The notes under the pieces: generated by a model
What the model was told of the DNA's origin: nothing
Database searches by the model: none
What the model saw: only the letters and a program-made list of their open reading frames with translations
Shown: positions 1 to 6,788 of the stretch, piece by piece
Layout of the letters: each line of letters opens with the position of its first letter
Numbering within the stretch: position 1 is the first letter of the stretch
NCBI GenBank assembly: GCA_035628915.1
Contig: DASPIW010000043.1
Location: forward strand, 1-17,994
DNA from: JARBUG01 sp035628915
GTDB taxonomy: Bacteria; Bacillota; Sulfobacillia; Symbiobacteriales; Symbiobacteriaceae
DNA: 17,994 bases
Direction: 5' to 3'
Made by a program: the position numbers and the translations under genes

Positions 1-108
1 GGGTGGCTATGCCGAGAGGGATCACCCGTTCCCATTCCGAACACGGCCGTTAAGCCTCTCAGGGCCGATGGTACTACGCTTCGAGCGTGGGAGAGTAGGT
101 CGCCGCCC
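1..108 (+). rRNA. rrf: 5S ribosomal RNA (complete or missing 1-3 bases at the 5' end)
   Basis: This is the 5S RNA of the large ribosomal subunit. The conserved core is present: CCCGTTCCCATTCCGAACACGG near 26-47, GTTAAGCC following it, GCCGATGGTACTAC at 64-77 and GGGAGAGTAGG at 89-99. The ends close helix I: GGGTGGC at 1-7 pairs with GCCGCCC at 102-108, with one G-U pair. The 5' end therefore lies at or just before the window edge. It is probably the last gene of an rRNA operon, with 16S and 23S upstream outside the window, because an intrinsic terminator follows directly. Confidence 0.95.
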
Positions 109-117
109 AAACTATTT

Positions 118-146
118 GGACCGCTGCATGTGCAGCGGTCCTTATT
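118..146 (+). terminator. Rho-independent terminator after 5S rRNA
   Basis: A perfect 10-bp stem (GGACCGCTGC / GCAGCGGTCC) with tetraloop ATGT spans 118-141. It is followed by TTATT rather than an unbroken T run. It starts 9 bases after the 5S helix and fits the end of an rRNA operon. Confidence 0.85.
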
Positions 147-157
147 CGTATAGGCTA

Positions 158-187
158 CCTTCTCTCAGGCTCGAGCCTCGTAGAAGG
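158..187. repeat. 30-base imperfect palindrome of unknown role
   Basis: CCTTCT (158-163) is complementary to AGAAGG (182-187). Between them lies the perfect 12-base palindrome AGGCTCGAGCCT (167-178), flanked on each side by three unpaired bases. It lies between the rRNA terminator and the small membrane protein gene. It has no following T run on either strand, so it does not look like a simple terminator. It could be an operator or an RNA hairpin in the leader of the next gene. The rest of 109-275 shows nothing I can name. Confidence 0.5.
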
Positions 188-275
188 AGAAAAGATCAGG
201 TGCCCCGGCCGAATCTAGTGGACAAGGCACCAGCGGCGCGCCCCCTACATGCAATGGAGCAAGGGGGGACCGCCC

Positions 276-617
276 ATGCCGAACATGCGGCCACAATTCG
301 GCAAGCGCATCCTGATTGTGGGCGCCACCTGGGGCATTCTTGCGGCAATTGCCCGCCTGGCTGGACCCGGGCCGGCTATGGTCCTTTCCTTGATTCCTCT
401 GGGCCTGGCGGCACGGTCAGCCTGGCGGACACATGCATCCAGCAAGCACGTGAGCATGGAGCAGCTGCTACAGCGCCAGGTATCCACCGTTGCGATGTTG
501 ATCGCAGCAGGCCTGTTCGCGGCGACCCTGTGGTCCATACGCGATCGCGTGCCGCTCTGGGCGATACCCATGGAGATCGGGATGCTCGTCCATTACTGGC
601 TGGTGACGCTGAGCTGA
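276..617 (+). CDS. Small hypothetical membrane protein (113 aa)
   Basis: I do not recognise a family. The protein has a short basic N-terminus (MPNMRPQFGKR) and about four hydrophobic stretches: ILIVGATWGILAAIA, PAMVLSLIPLGLAA, VAMLIAAGLFAATLW and IPMEIGMLVHYWLVTL. A more polar stretch (RTHASSKHVSMEQLLQRQ) lies in the middle. It is probably a small polytopic inner-membrane protein. The frame opens at ATG 249, but I chose ATG 276 because AAGGGGGG (261-268) sits 7 bases before it, while nothing resembling a ribosome binding site precedes 249. It stands alone between the rRNA terminator and a terminator shared with the convergent RDD gene. Its coding status rests on the ribosome site, the coherent hydrophobic pattern and the terminator placed right after its stop. 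Confidence 0.7.
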   Translation: MPNMRPQFGKRILIVGATWGILAAIARLAGPGPAMVLSLIPLGLAARSAWRTHASSKHVSMEQLLQRQVSTVAMLIAAGLFAATLWSIRDRVPLWAIPMEIGMLVHYWLVTLS

Positions 618-623
618 CGCAAA

Positions 624-657
624 GGCGGGTCCCCGAACGGGAGCCCGCCCTTCTTTT
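624..657. terminator. Intrinsic terminator between convergent genes, probably bidirectional
   Basis: GGCGGGTCCC (624-633) pairs with GGGAGCCCGCC (639-649) with one bulged base, loop CGAAC. On the + strand it is followed by TTCTTTT (651-657), which fits termination of the 276-617 gene. On the - strand the same stem is followed only by a short T run, so termination of the RDD gene (stop at 658) is likely but weaker. Confidence 0.75.
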
Positions 658-1425
658 CTACTGTGCCCGTACGTATAGCACGGCTTCAATAAACATCTCC
701 GGCAGCGGTGGCAACTGCCACTGCCAGCCCATGTGGGCTGCCAGCCCTTCGGCGATGCGGGCGCCCACCCGCCAGCGGCTCCGGGATTCCAACTGGAAGC
801 GCCGCCCCCAGAACCGGCGGGCCGGCTCCAGGTCTTCATCGGTCAGGCGGAGCACATGCTCCCGGAGGAGGTTCAGGTCATAGGCCGGTTCGTGGTGAAG
901 CTGCATGGGCGCCAGGGGCGCCATGGGCCGCTGATCGCGCACCACTACGGTGCCGGCTACGACATCGCCCAGGCGCTGTCCCCGCGGACTGGCGGCAATC
1001 GCGATGGAGCCGATCAGGTACTGCGCGGGCAAAAAATCAACGATCCGCAGAACGTTCCGGATCACGACCTGAAGGAAATCGACGGGCAGGCCGTTGGCCT
1101 TGATTACCCGAATGCCGACAACCCGCTTGCCCACGGTTTGGCCGTTCCAGAACGCTTCCAGCACCAGTTTGTATAGAAAAAACAGGAAACCTACCGCCAG
1201 AAGAAGAATTGTTACCAGTAAGCCGTTCACTGTTTCACCGGAGCCGAACAGGTCGAAAGCTTCACTGAGGGCGGTCATGGGCAATACGACCAGCATCAGC
1301 AGGAACGCGGCTCCCCACTGAATCAGCGCGTCAACCATGATGGCCAGGAATCGGGTGCCTAATCCGGCCGGTTCGAGCGCCAGATCCACACTCTCCGGCG
1401 TATCCACACGAAAGGTTTCCGACAT
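658..1425 (-). CDS. RDD-family membrane protein
   Basis: RDD-domain proteins are small polytopic membrane proteins of mostly unknown function, some linked to ion or small-molecule transport. The 255-aa product opens with the typical VDTPESVDL-x-LEPAGLG-x-RFLA lead-in. R25 and D32 lie in the first membrane segment (about 24-48), and two more segments follow (about 67-90 and 118-145). The family motifs QTVGKRVVGIRV (96-107) and GQRLGDVVAGT (149-159, with D154) are intact. About 95 polar residues after the core are probably cytoplasmic. The start is ATG 1425, preceded by GAGGTGAT, a near-perfect match to the 16S tail, 8 bases upstream. The gene lies head to head with the SpoIIM-family gene, 32 bases away. 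RDD genes commonly accompany SpoIIM, DUF58 and MoxR genes, as here. Confidence 0.92.
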   Translation of the reverse strand: MSETFRVDTPESVDLALEPAGLGTRFLAIMVDALIQWGAAFLLMLVVLPMTALSEAFDLFGSGETVNGLLVTILLLAVGFLFFLYKLVLEAFWNGQTVGKRVVGIRVIKANGLPVDFLQVVIRNVLRIVDFLPAQYLIGSIAIAASPRGQRLGDVVAGTVVVRDQRPMAPLAPMQLHHEPAYDLNLLREHVLRLTDEDLEPARRFWGRRFQLESRSRWRVGARIAEGLAAHMGWQWQLPPLPEMFIEAVLYVRAQ

Positions 1426-1457
1426 GACCGCAGATCACCTCAAAGGCAGGGAGATGG
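1426..1457. promoter_or_regulatory. 32-base divergent start region holding two back-to-back ribosome binding sites
   Basis: The gap between the RDD start (-) and the SpoIIM-family start (+) contains the RDD ribosome site GAGGTGAT (- strand, 1434-1441) next to the + strand site within AAAGGCAGGGAG (1442-1453). There is no room for promoters, so each gene must be transcribed from within or beyond the other's coding sequence. I could not see a convincing -35/-10 pair in either neighbouring 5' coding region. Confidence 0.7.
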
Positions 1458-2435
1458 ATGAACCAGGATCAGTTCGTGGTACGGCGTCAGACCGACTGGC
1501 AGGCCCTGTCGCGGATCCTCGGGCAAATGCAGGGGCGGGGCGCCCGGCGCCTTCCGCCGGAGATGGTGCAGGAAGTCGGCCGGCTCTACCGCCAGACGGC
1601 CTCGGATCTGGCCTACGCCCGCACCTATTACCCGGGCAGCCAGGTGGTCGGCTACCTCAACCAACTGGTCTCGCAGGCACATGCCGTGCTATACGCCGAG
1701 GAGCCCCAGCGGCTGAAGTCTTTCCTGCGTTTCTACTGGTACACGGTGCCGCAAACGATCCGCCGCCATTGGCTGGCCGTGGTGCTTTCCTTTGCCCTGT
1801 TGGCGGGCGGCATGGCCATCGGCTGCGTCGCTACCCTGTATGATAAGGACCTCGCAAACGCTTTGATTCCTGAGCAAATCCTGCAGCGGATCGTGTCGCC
1901 GCAGGAGCGCTACAACATGGAGGCGGCGGAGCGGCCCGCCATTGGAACGCAGATCATGCTGAACAACGTGTCGGTGGGCGCAATGGCCTTCGGCCTCGGG
2001 CTTACTCTCGGCGTCGGCACCGTCATTGTGCTGGTGCGCAACGGGCTGATCGTCGGGGCCGTACTGGCTCACTCCGTCTGGCAGGGAAACATGAGCTCCC
2101 TGTGGGCTCACCTGATGGCACACGGCTCGCTGGAACTGATGGCGATTTTCCTATGCGGGGCGGCAGGGCTGGTGCTTGGCTGGTCGATTGTGGCGCCCGG
2201 CGATCTGCCGCGCAGCGAGTCCGTTACGCGGGGCGGCCGCGAAGCGATTGTGCTTGTGATGGGCTCGGTGCCGTTCTTTGTGATCGCTGCGATTATCGAA
2301 TCGCAAATCACGCCGGCGCTCAGCCTCACCGACACCGCCAAATACGGGGTGGCCGCAGGCACCGGGCTGCTCGGTCTGGCCTACTGGCTCTTCCCGGGGC
2401 GCCGCCGGCGGCCTACAGACGTCCTTGCTCCTTGA
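1458..2435 (+). CDS. SpoIIM-family (DUF95) membrane protein
   Basis: The 325-aa product belongs to the stage II sporulation protein M / DUF95 family of polytopic membrane proteins. In true spore-formers SpoIIM works in the engulfment peptidoglycan machinery with SpoIID and SpoIIP, but the many homologues clustered with MoxR genes have no assigned role, so I do not give the symbol. A roughly 100-residue polar, helical N-terminal region precedes membrane segments at about 105-127, 167-206 (two), 226-245, 262-281 and 298-313. The family motifs IMLNNVSVGAMAFGLGLTLG (166-185) and HGSLELMAIFLCGAAGLVLG (222-241) are clear. ATG 1458 follows GCAGGGAG. It is the only gene of the module on the + strand: head to head with RDD, and overlapping the 3' end of the DUF58 gene by 23 bases tail to tail. 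No terminator is visible at its end. Confidence 0.93.
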   Translation: MNQDQFVVRRQTDWQALSRILGQMQGRGARRLPPEMVQEVGRLYRQTASDLAYARTYYPGSQVVGYLNQLVSQAHAVLYAEEPQRLKSFLRFYWYTVPQTIRRHWLAVVLSFALLAGGMAIGCVATLYDKDLANALIPEQILQRIVSPQERYNMEAAERPAIGTQIMLNNVSVGAMAFGLGLTLGVGTVIVLVRNGLIVGAVLAHSVWQGNMSSLWAHLMAHGSLELMAIFLCGAAGLVLGWSIVAPGDLPRSESVTRGGREAIVLVMGSVPFFVIAAIIESQITPALSLTDTAKYGVAAGTGLLGLAYWLFPGRRRRPTDVLAP

Positions 2436-3714
2436 CCGTCAGATACTGGTTTACCGCCGCCGTCGAGAACTCGTCGGGGGGGACATCGACCACCAGCACG
2501 CCTTTGGATTGGAGGCGTGCTTTTGTTTCGCTCCGCTGGGCGAGCATCTCCAGGGCGGCGGCCTTCTGATAGACTTCGCGGGAGTCGGCCGGCGACAGGC
2601 GGCTCAGGCGCAGCAGTTCCGGGTCCGACATGCAGACCAGCAGCACCACGTGGTGGGCCGCCAGAGCCGAAAGGTGATCGATCAGACCTTTGGAGATGTA
2701 TGGATCGACCATATCTGTGAAGAGGACGACCAGGCTCCGCTTCTTGTGCTTGGCCCGGAACCAGCCCAGCATCCGCCCGTAGTCGGGTTCGACCTGTTCG
2801 GGCGCCACACTGTATAGCGCTTCCACCATGGCCATCACCTGGCCGCGGCCCTTGCGGGGCGGCATGAATGCCTTTACTTCGCCACCGAAGAGCATCAGGC
2901 CGCAGTGGTCGTCGCGTTCAGCGGCAACAGTTGCCAGGAGCAAGGCGGCGTTCAGGGCGTGGTCGAGCTTGGCAAGCCCCTTCACGTAGGGCGTCATCAG
3001 CCGTCCGGCGTCGATCAGGAGCATGACGGGCTGACTGCGGTCGACCTGATAGAGCGTGCTGACCAGTTTGCCTTGGCGGGCCGTGGCCGGCCAGTTGATC
3101 GACCGGTATTGGTCGCCCTGCTGGTATTCTCGTAGCGACTCGAACTCGGTGCCGTTGCCCCGCAGGCGAGCCCGCTTCAGTCCTTCCAGATGGCGCCCCT
3201 GCCGGATGGCGATCTCCCACTGGCGGGCTGCTTTCAGATTTGGATAGACCCGTGCTGTCTCGGTGGTCTTCCAGGTCAGGTATCGATTCCAGAGGCCGAA
3301 TCGGCTCGTGTACCGCCCGTGCAGCGGCCCAATGACGTATTGGCCACGGCGGATGGGGCGAACCCGGTAAGCAGCCGTTTTCCACTTGCCTGGGTCCACT
3401 TGCACCACCGGCCAGTCGCCGGCCCGCTCGAAATGCAGGGGCAGATCATCCTTGAGCGTCAGCTGCACCGGCGTTGCGGAGAGGTTCTGGATTTCTACCT
3501 CAATGGGGTTTTCTGCTCCGATGGACATGACCGGCCCGGGCTTGCGGACGGCCTCAAGCTGCCGGCGCGAAAGCACCAGATCGACCGCCGCCACGGTAAT
3601 CAGCGTGGCGAGGGCTGCCGGGCTGAGCCAGGCCACCGGTCCGTAGACGCTGGGCAGGGCGGCGAGGGCCAGCAGGGCGGCCAGCCGGGGTGTGGGGGCA
3701 AACCGCCCCTTCAT
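2413..3714 (-). CDS. DUF58-domain protein (vWA-like partner of MoxR)
   Basis: The 433-aa membrane-anchored protein has two adjacent hydrophobic segments (about 9-27 and 31-48), a beta-rich region (about 60-160) and the DUF58 signature FESLREYQQGDQYRSINWPA followed by TAR (191-213). A von Willebrand A-like fold follows. DUF58 proteins are usual partners of MoxR AAA+ ATPases, thought to form chaperone-like pairs, with the substrate unknown here. The metal-binding MIDAS site is degenerate: the DxSxS position reads D235-A-G-R-L, although a later TD (333-334) is kept. ATG 3714 overlaps the moxR stop as ATGA, with only a weak ribosome site, so translation is probably coupled. Its last 23 bases overlap the end of the oppositely oriented SpoIIM-family gene. 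Confidence 0.93.
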   Translation of the reverse strand: MKGRFAPTPRLAALLALAALPSVYGPVAWLSPAALATLITVAAVDLVLSRRQLEAVRKPGPVMSIGAENPIEVEIQNLSATPVQLTLKDDLPLHFERAGDWPVVQVDPGKWKTAAYRVRPIRRGQYVIGPLHGRYTSRFGLWNRYLTWKTTETARVYPNLKAARQWEIAIRQGRHLEGLKRARLRGNGTEFESLREYQQGDQYRSINWPATARQGKLVSTLYQVDRSQPVMLLIDAGRLMTPYVKGLAKLDHALNAALLLATVAAERDDHCGLMLFGGEVKAFMPPRKGRGQVMAMVEALYSVAPEQVEPDYGRMLGWFRAKHKKRSLVVLFTDMVDPYISKGLIDHLSALAAHHVVLLVCMSDPELLRLSRLSPADSREVYQKAAALEMLAQRSETKARLQSKGVLVVDVPPDEFSTAAVNQYLTVKEQGRL

Positions 3715-4667
3715 CGCGGCACCGGCAGGCTCTGCAGGATCTGCTGCAGTACCTGGTCGGCCTGCACCCCTTCGACTTCCGCTTCGGGACGGAGCATGAC
3801 CCGGTGGCGGAGCACCGGCAGGGCCATCTCCTTAATATCGTCGGGCACGACGAAGTCACGCCCGCGCACCAGCGCCAGCGACTGGGCCGCTACCAGCAGG
3901 GCCACGGCACCGCGCGGGCTGGCCCCCATGGCGAAGGCCGACCATTCCCGCGTCGTACGGACCACGGCATTCATGTAGTCAAGCACCGGCGCCTCGACCA
4001 CGACCTGCCGGTGGGCGCCCCGCAGGGCGGTGAGGCCGGCCGCGTCCATGGCAGGCTGCAGGCCCACCCGGGCCAGTTCCTGGGCCCGGAAGCCATTGTA
4101 GTGCCGCTCAAGAATCTGCCGCTCTTCGGCCTGGTCGGGGTAGTCGATGCGAATCTTCATCAGGAAGCGGTCGAGCTGCGCTTCCGGCAAGGGGTAGGTG
4201 CCTTCAAACTCGACAGGGTTCTGCGTGGCCAGGACCATGAAGGGATCGGGCAGCAGCCAGGTCTGCCCGTCGATGGTGACCTGTCGCTCTTCCATGGCCT
4301 CCAGCAGGGAGGCCTGGGTCTTGGGCGGCGTGCGGTTGATTTCGTCCGCCAGCAGCAGGTTGGTAAAGACGGGGCCGTACTTGACCTGGAAGGAGAGTTC
4401 CTTCGGGTTGAAGATTGACGTGCCAATTACATCCGCCGGCATGAGGTCGGGCGTGAACTGAATCCGCTTGAAGCCGATGCCCAGGATCTGGCCCAGGCTG
4501 CGGGCCAGCAGCGTCTTTGCGAGGCCCGGCACGCCTTCCAGCAGCACGTGCCCGCCCGCCAGCAGGGCGACGAGCAGCTGCTCCATGACCCGGTCCTGAC
4601 CGACAATCACCTTGCGTAGCTCACTTTGCACCCGTTCCAGGGCGCCGCTGGTCGCGGTATCCGGCAT
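3711..4667 (-). CDS. MoxR-family AAA+ ATPase
   Basis: This 318-aa cytoplasmic AAA+ ATPase of the MoxR family has the usual length. Walker A is GVPGLAKT (45-52), Walker B LLLADE (104-109) followed by INRTPPKTQASLLEAMEE, sensor 1 VLATQNP (145-151), and the PLPEAQLDRF motif (159-168). MoxR proteins form hexameric rings and act with vWA/DUF58 proteins in maturing or remodelling protein complexes, often at the membrane. ATG 4667 is supported by AAAGGAG about 8 bases upstream. This start lies within the end of the DUF4350 gene (47-base overlap). Its stop overlaps the DUF58 start by 4 bases. It is the only energy-consuming enzyme in the module and so probably its motor. Confidence 0.97.
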   Translation of the reverse strand: MPDTATSGALERVQSELRKVIVGQDRVMEQLLVALLAGGHVLLEGVPGLAKTLLARSLGQILGIGFKRIQFTPDLMPADVIGTSIFNPKELSFQVKYGPVFTNLLLADEINRTPPKTQASLLEAMEERQVTIDGQTWLLPDPFMVLATQNPVEFEGTYPLPEAQLDRFLMKIRIDYPDQAEERQILERHYNGFRAQELARVGLQPAMDAAGLTALRGAHRQVVVEAPVLDYMNAVVRTTREWSAFAMGASPRGAVALLVAAQSLALVRGRDFVVPDDIKEMALPVLRHRVMLRPEAEVEGVQADQVLQQILQSLPVPR

Positions 4668-5820
4668 TGTGCACGCTCCTTTGAATGGCCTCGACCTCCC
4701 GGGAGAGGAGGATCAGGTCCTTTTGGGTATTCGTGACCAGGGATTTCGTCTGTTCCAGCGCCGCCTCAATGCGGTCGGGTGCGAGGCCCGTCCGCTCCGC
4801 TGTCCGGCGGGCGATTTCCCGATGGGAAAGGCCCTCGGTGCCGCCCAGCAGGCGGGAGAGATCGCGCATGAGGCTGCGGTGCAGGTTCTGCAGCACCACC
4901 GCGCGGGCGCCGGCTCGCCGGTACAGCTGGCTCATGGAGATGATGTACTCCACCGAAGCCCGTGCCGGGCCTGCCTGGGTAGGCACCGGGGCGCCGAAGC
5001 GGGTCCCGTACGCCCAAAACAGCACTGCCGCCGCCAGGGCCACAATGACGACGAACCAGCGCAGATGGCCCCGCAGCAGCTGCCACCACGTGTCGGCGGC
5101 CCGAAAGCCATGGTGTAGCTCGTCGAAGTAAACCAATCTCCCCTGAGCCGGCAGAAGCAGGCTGAGCGCCAGGGGCAGATTGTCATCCTGGCCGACGTGC
5201 TCGTTGGTGAGCCAGCCCGTATCGGCCGACCAGTAGAAGCGGCCTCGCCCGTGCGTCCAGGTCACCAGCACCGGGGTGCCGTCCGGCGCGGTAATAAGTG
5301 TCAGGACGCCTTCCCGCATGAGGGAGAATACCCCGCCGCCGGTGGAGACCCGGCCGACGCCCGCCGTGACGGGACTGGCTGCGGCCGAGCCGGCGGTATG
5401 CTGGTCCGTCTCTCTGGTGGATCCGGTCAGCCGGGACGCCTGATCAATCGCCAGGATGGCCGTGCCGCCGTTTGCCACCCACTGCTCCAGCTGCTCCCAT
5501 TCATCGTTCTCGAGGGCGTCCACGTTCCAGACGACGAGCCGCTCCGCATCCGGCGGGAGCCGCCGGATTTCCCGCTCCCAACGCCGGGCCATACCCTCGC
5601 CCTGCAGAACGGTGTAGATGGCAGCGAGTCCGCCCGGGGCCGTGGCATATGTCGAGCCGGGAGGCGCATCTCCCTTGCCGCCGCCGGTGTCCGTCCCGGC
5701 GAACAGGGCGGAGGCGAAAATCAGGACGATGACGCCGACGATGACGCCCCAGTAGCTGCCTGAGCGCTTTTGGATAGCGCTTCCCCCTCTCGCCAGAGAT
5801 GCCCTGCCAGACTTTCGCAC
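4621..5820 (-). CDS. DUF4350-domain membrane protein
   Basis: The 399-aa protein has a basic N-terminus, a first membrane segment (about 23-41), an extracytoplasmic alpha/beta domain (about 55-230) of the DUF4350 type, a second membrane segment (about 254-271) and a cytoplasmic helical tail. Recognisable stretches are LRRWEREIRRLP-like text at 79-90, YFDELHHGF (231-239) and ASVEYIISMSQLYRRAG (288-304), all familiar from this cluster type. DUF4350 resembles a glutamine-amidotransferase fold without clear catalytic residues. The only standard start is GTG 5820, with a mediocre site (CGAGGA) upstream. That makes a 100-base overlap with the DUF4129 gene. A far better ribosome site (GAGAGGGGGA) lies inside the reading frame, just before an ATC codon at 5775. 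The start is therefore uncertain by 15 codons. Confidence 0.88.
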   Translation of the reverse strand: MRKSGRASLARGGSAIQKRSGSYWGVIVGVIVLIFASALFAGTDTGGGKGDAPPGSTYATAPGGLAAIYTVLQGEGMARRWEREIRRLPPDAERLVVWNVDALENDEWEQLEQWVANGGTAILAIDQASRLTGSTRETDQHTAGSAAASPVTAGVGRVSTGGGVFSLMREGVLTLITAPDGTPVLVTWTHGRGRFYWSADTGWLTNEHVGQDDNLPLALSLLLPAQGRLVYFDELHHGFRAADTWWQLLRGHLRWFVVIVALAAAVLFWAYGTRFGAPVPTQAGPARASVEYIISMSQLYRRAGARAVVLQNLHRSLMRDLSRLLGGTEGLSHREIARRTAERTGLAPDRIEAALEQTKSLVTNTQKDLILLSREVEAIQRSVHNAGYRDQRRPGTGAK

Positions 5821-6788
5821 CGTTGATAGTCCTCGGCTGTGGCGCCATGGCCGGAATATAGCCGGGATTCAACCAGGTCGTTTAGCTGATGCATGGTACG
5901 GGCCATGTCGGGCTGTTTGCGGCGCAGCATCGATTCGTGTTCCCTATTGGTCTGGGACGGCAGGTAGCGCAGCAGCCCGGAGCGGTCCAGGTGCTGCAGC
6001 AGTGCGAGATGCGCCAGCCGCAGCCCTTCTTTGAAGTCGCCCGCCGCGGCCTGGCGCCCAGCCATTTCCCAGAGTTCATCGGGGGTGGGGGGACGGTCAG
6101 GTCTCGCGGTCCTCCCCCCGGTGCGCAGGGCTACATCGGTGCCGGCGGCGTTGTCACGCAGAGTGCGCACGAGGTTCCATGCCAGCACGCCGACCCCGAC
6201 GGCGCCGATGGCGAGGGCGATCCATGTGGCCCAGGGGACTGTGCGGGCCTCATCTTCTTCGGCGGGTACATCGGCCGGAGTGACGGGCTTCGGGTTGCCG
6301 AAGAGGCGGCGCCACAGGTTGCGGAGCCAGTTTGAGATGGCGTTGCCCGCGGCTTCCTGTTCCTCCGCTGCTTTGAGGGCTTCATCCAGTCGTTTTCTCG
6401 CGTCGGGCAGCCGCCTGGGCGTTGCCGTTGCCAGGTCGCTCAACGCCTGCCGGTGCTCGTCCAACAGGTCGACGGCTTCCCGCAGCTTGTTGGCGCCGGC
6501 AGGCAGACCCGGGTCGGCGCCGGCGATGAGTTCCCGGACGGGCCGCAGGTCTGCCGTAGCCGGCGGCGAGGTCTGGATTTCCCAGGTTTCGCCCAGTTCT
6601 TTCTGCGCAACCGTGATGTAGATTTTTCCTTCGGATCGGGCGCCGATGGCCGTGTTCAGCAGCCCGGCCACCCGCTTCAGGCGCGCTTCGTAGTCACCGG
6701 GTGAAATGGGCGAGGGCGCCGCCCGTGCCACGACCGGGAGCAGAAGTCCCATGATCGCGGCAATGCAGAGAATTCGTAGTATTCTCAT
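5721..6788 (-). CDS. DUF4129-domain exported membrane protein
   Basis: The 355-aa product starts with a signal peptide (MRILRILCIAAIMGLLLP, probable cleavage after ARA at about 23). A helical extracytoplasmic region (about 30-160), one membrane segment (about 186-206) and a cytoplasmic DUF4129 domain (about 235-335) follow, with LWEMAGRQAAAGDFKEGLRL (239-258) and LLRYLP-x-Q-T-N-R-E as the family text. DUF4129 occurs at the C-terminus of some transglutaminase-like proteins and as a stand-alone partner of MoxR/DUF58; its biochemical role is unknown. ATG 6788 overlaps the upstream stop as ATGA. The last about 15 residues (SAQAATGASSSASSS) look non-functional: they are the out-of-frame reading of the DUF4350 first membrane segment. 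Confidence 0.9.
   Translation of the reverse strand: MRILRILCIAAIMGLLLPVVARAAPSPISPGDYEARLKRVAGLLNTAIGARSEGKIYITVAQKELGETWEIQTSPPATADLRPVRELIAGADPGLPAGANKLREAVDLLDEHRQALSDLATATPRRLPDARKRLDEALKAAEEQEAAGNAISNWLRNLWRRLFGNPKPVTPADVPAEEDEARTVPWATWIALAIGAVGVGVLAWNLVRTLRDNAAGTDVALRTGGRTARPDRPPTPDELWEMAGRQAAAGDFKEGLRLAHLALLQHLDRSGLLRYLPSQTNREHESMLRRKQPDMARTMHQLNDLVESRLYSGHGATAEDYQRCESLAGHLWREGEALSKSAQAATGASSSASSS

Noticed and set aside
249..275. Upstream ATG 249 as start of the small membrane protein
   Set aside because: No ribosome site before it, whereas AAGGGGGG is properly spaced before ATG 276.
68..883. 271-codon + strand frame starting inside the 5S rRNA
   Set aside because: It begins in a structural RNA, crosses the rRNA terminator and overlaps the small membrane protein gene and the RDD gene; its composition is that of a shadow frame.
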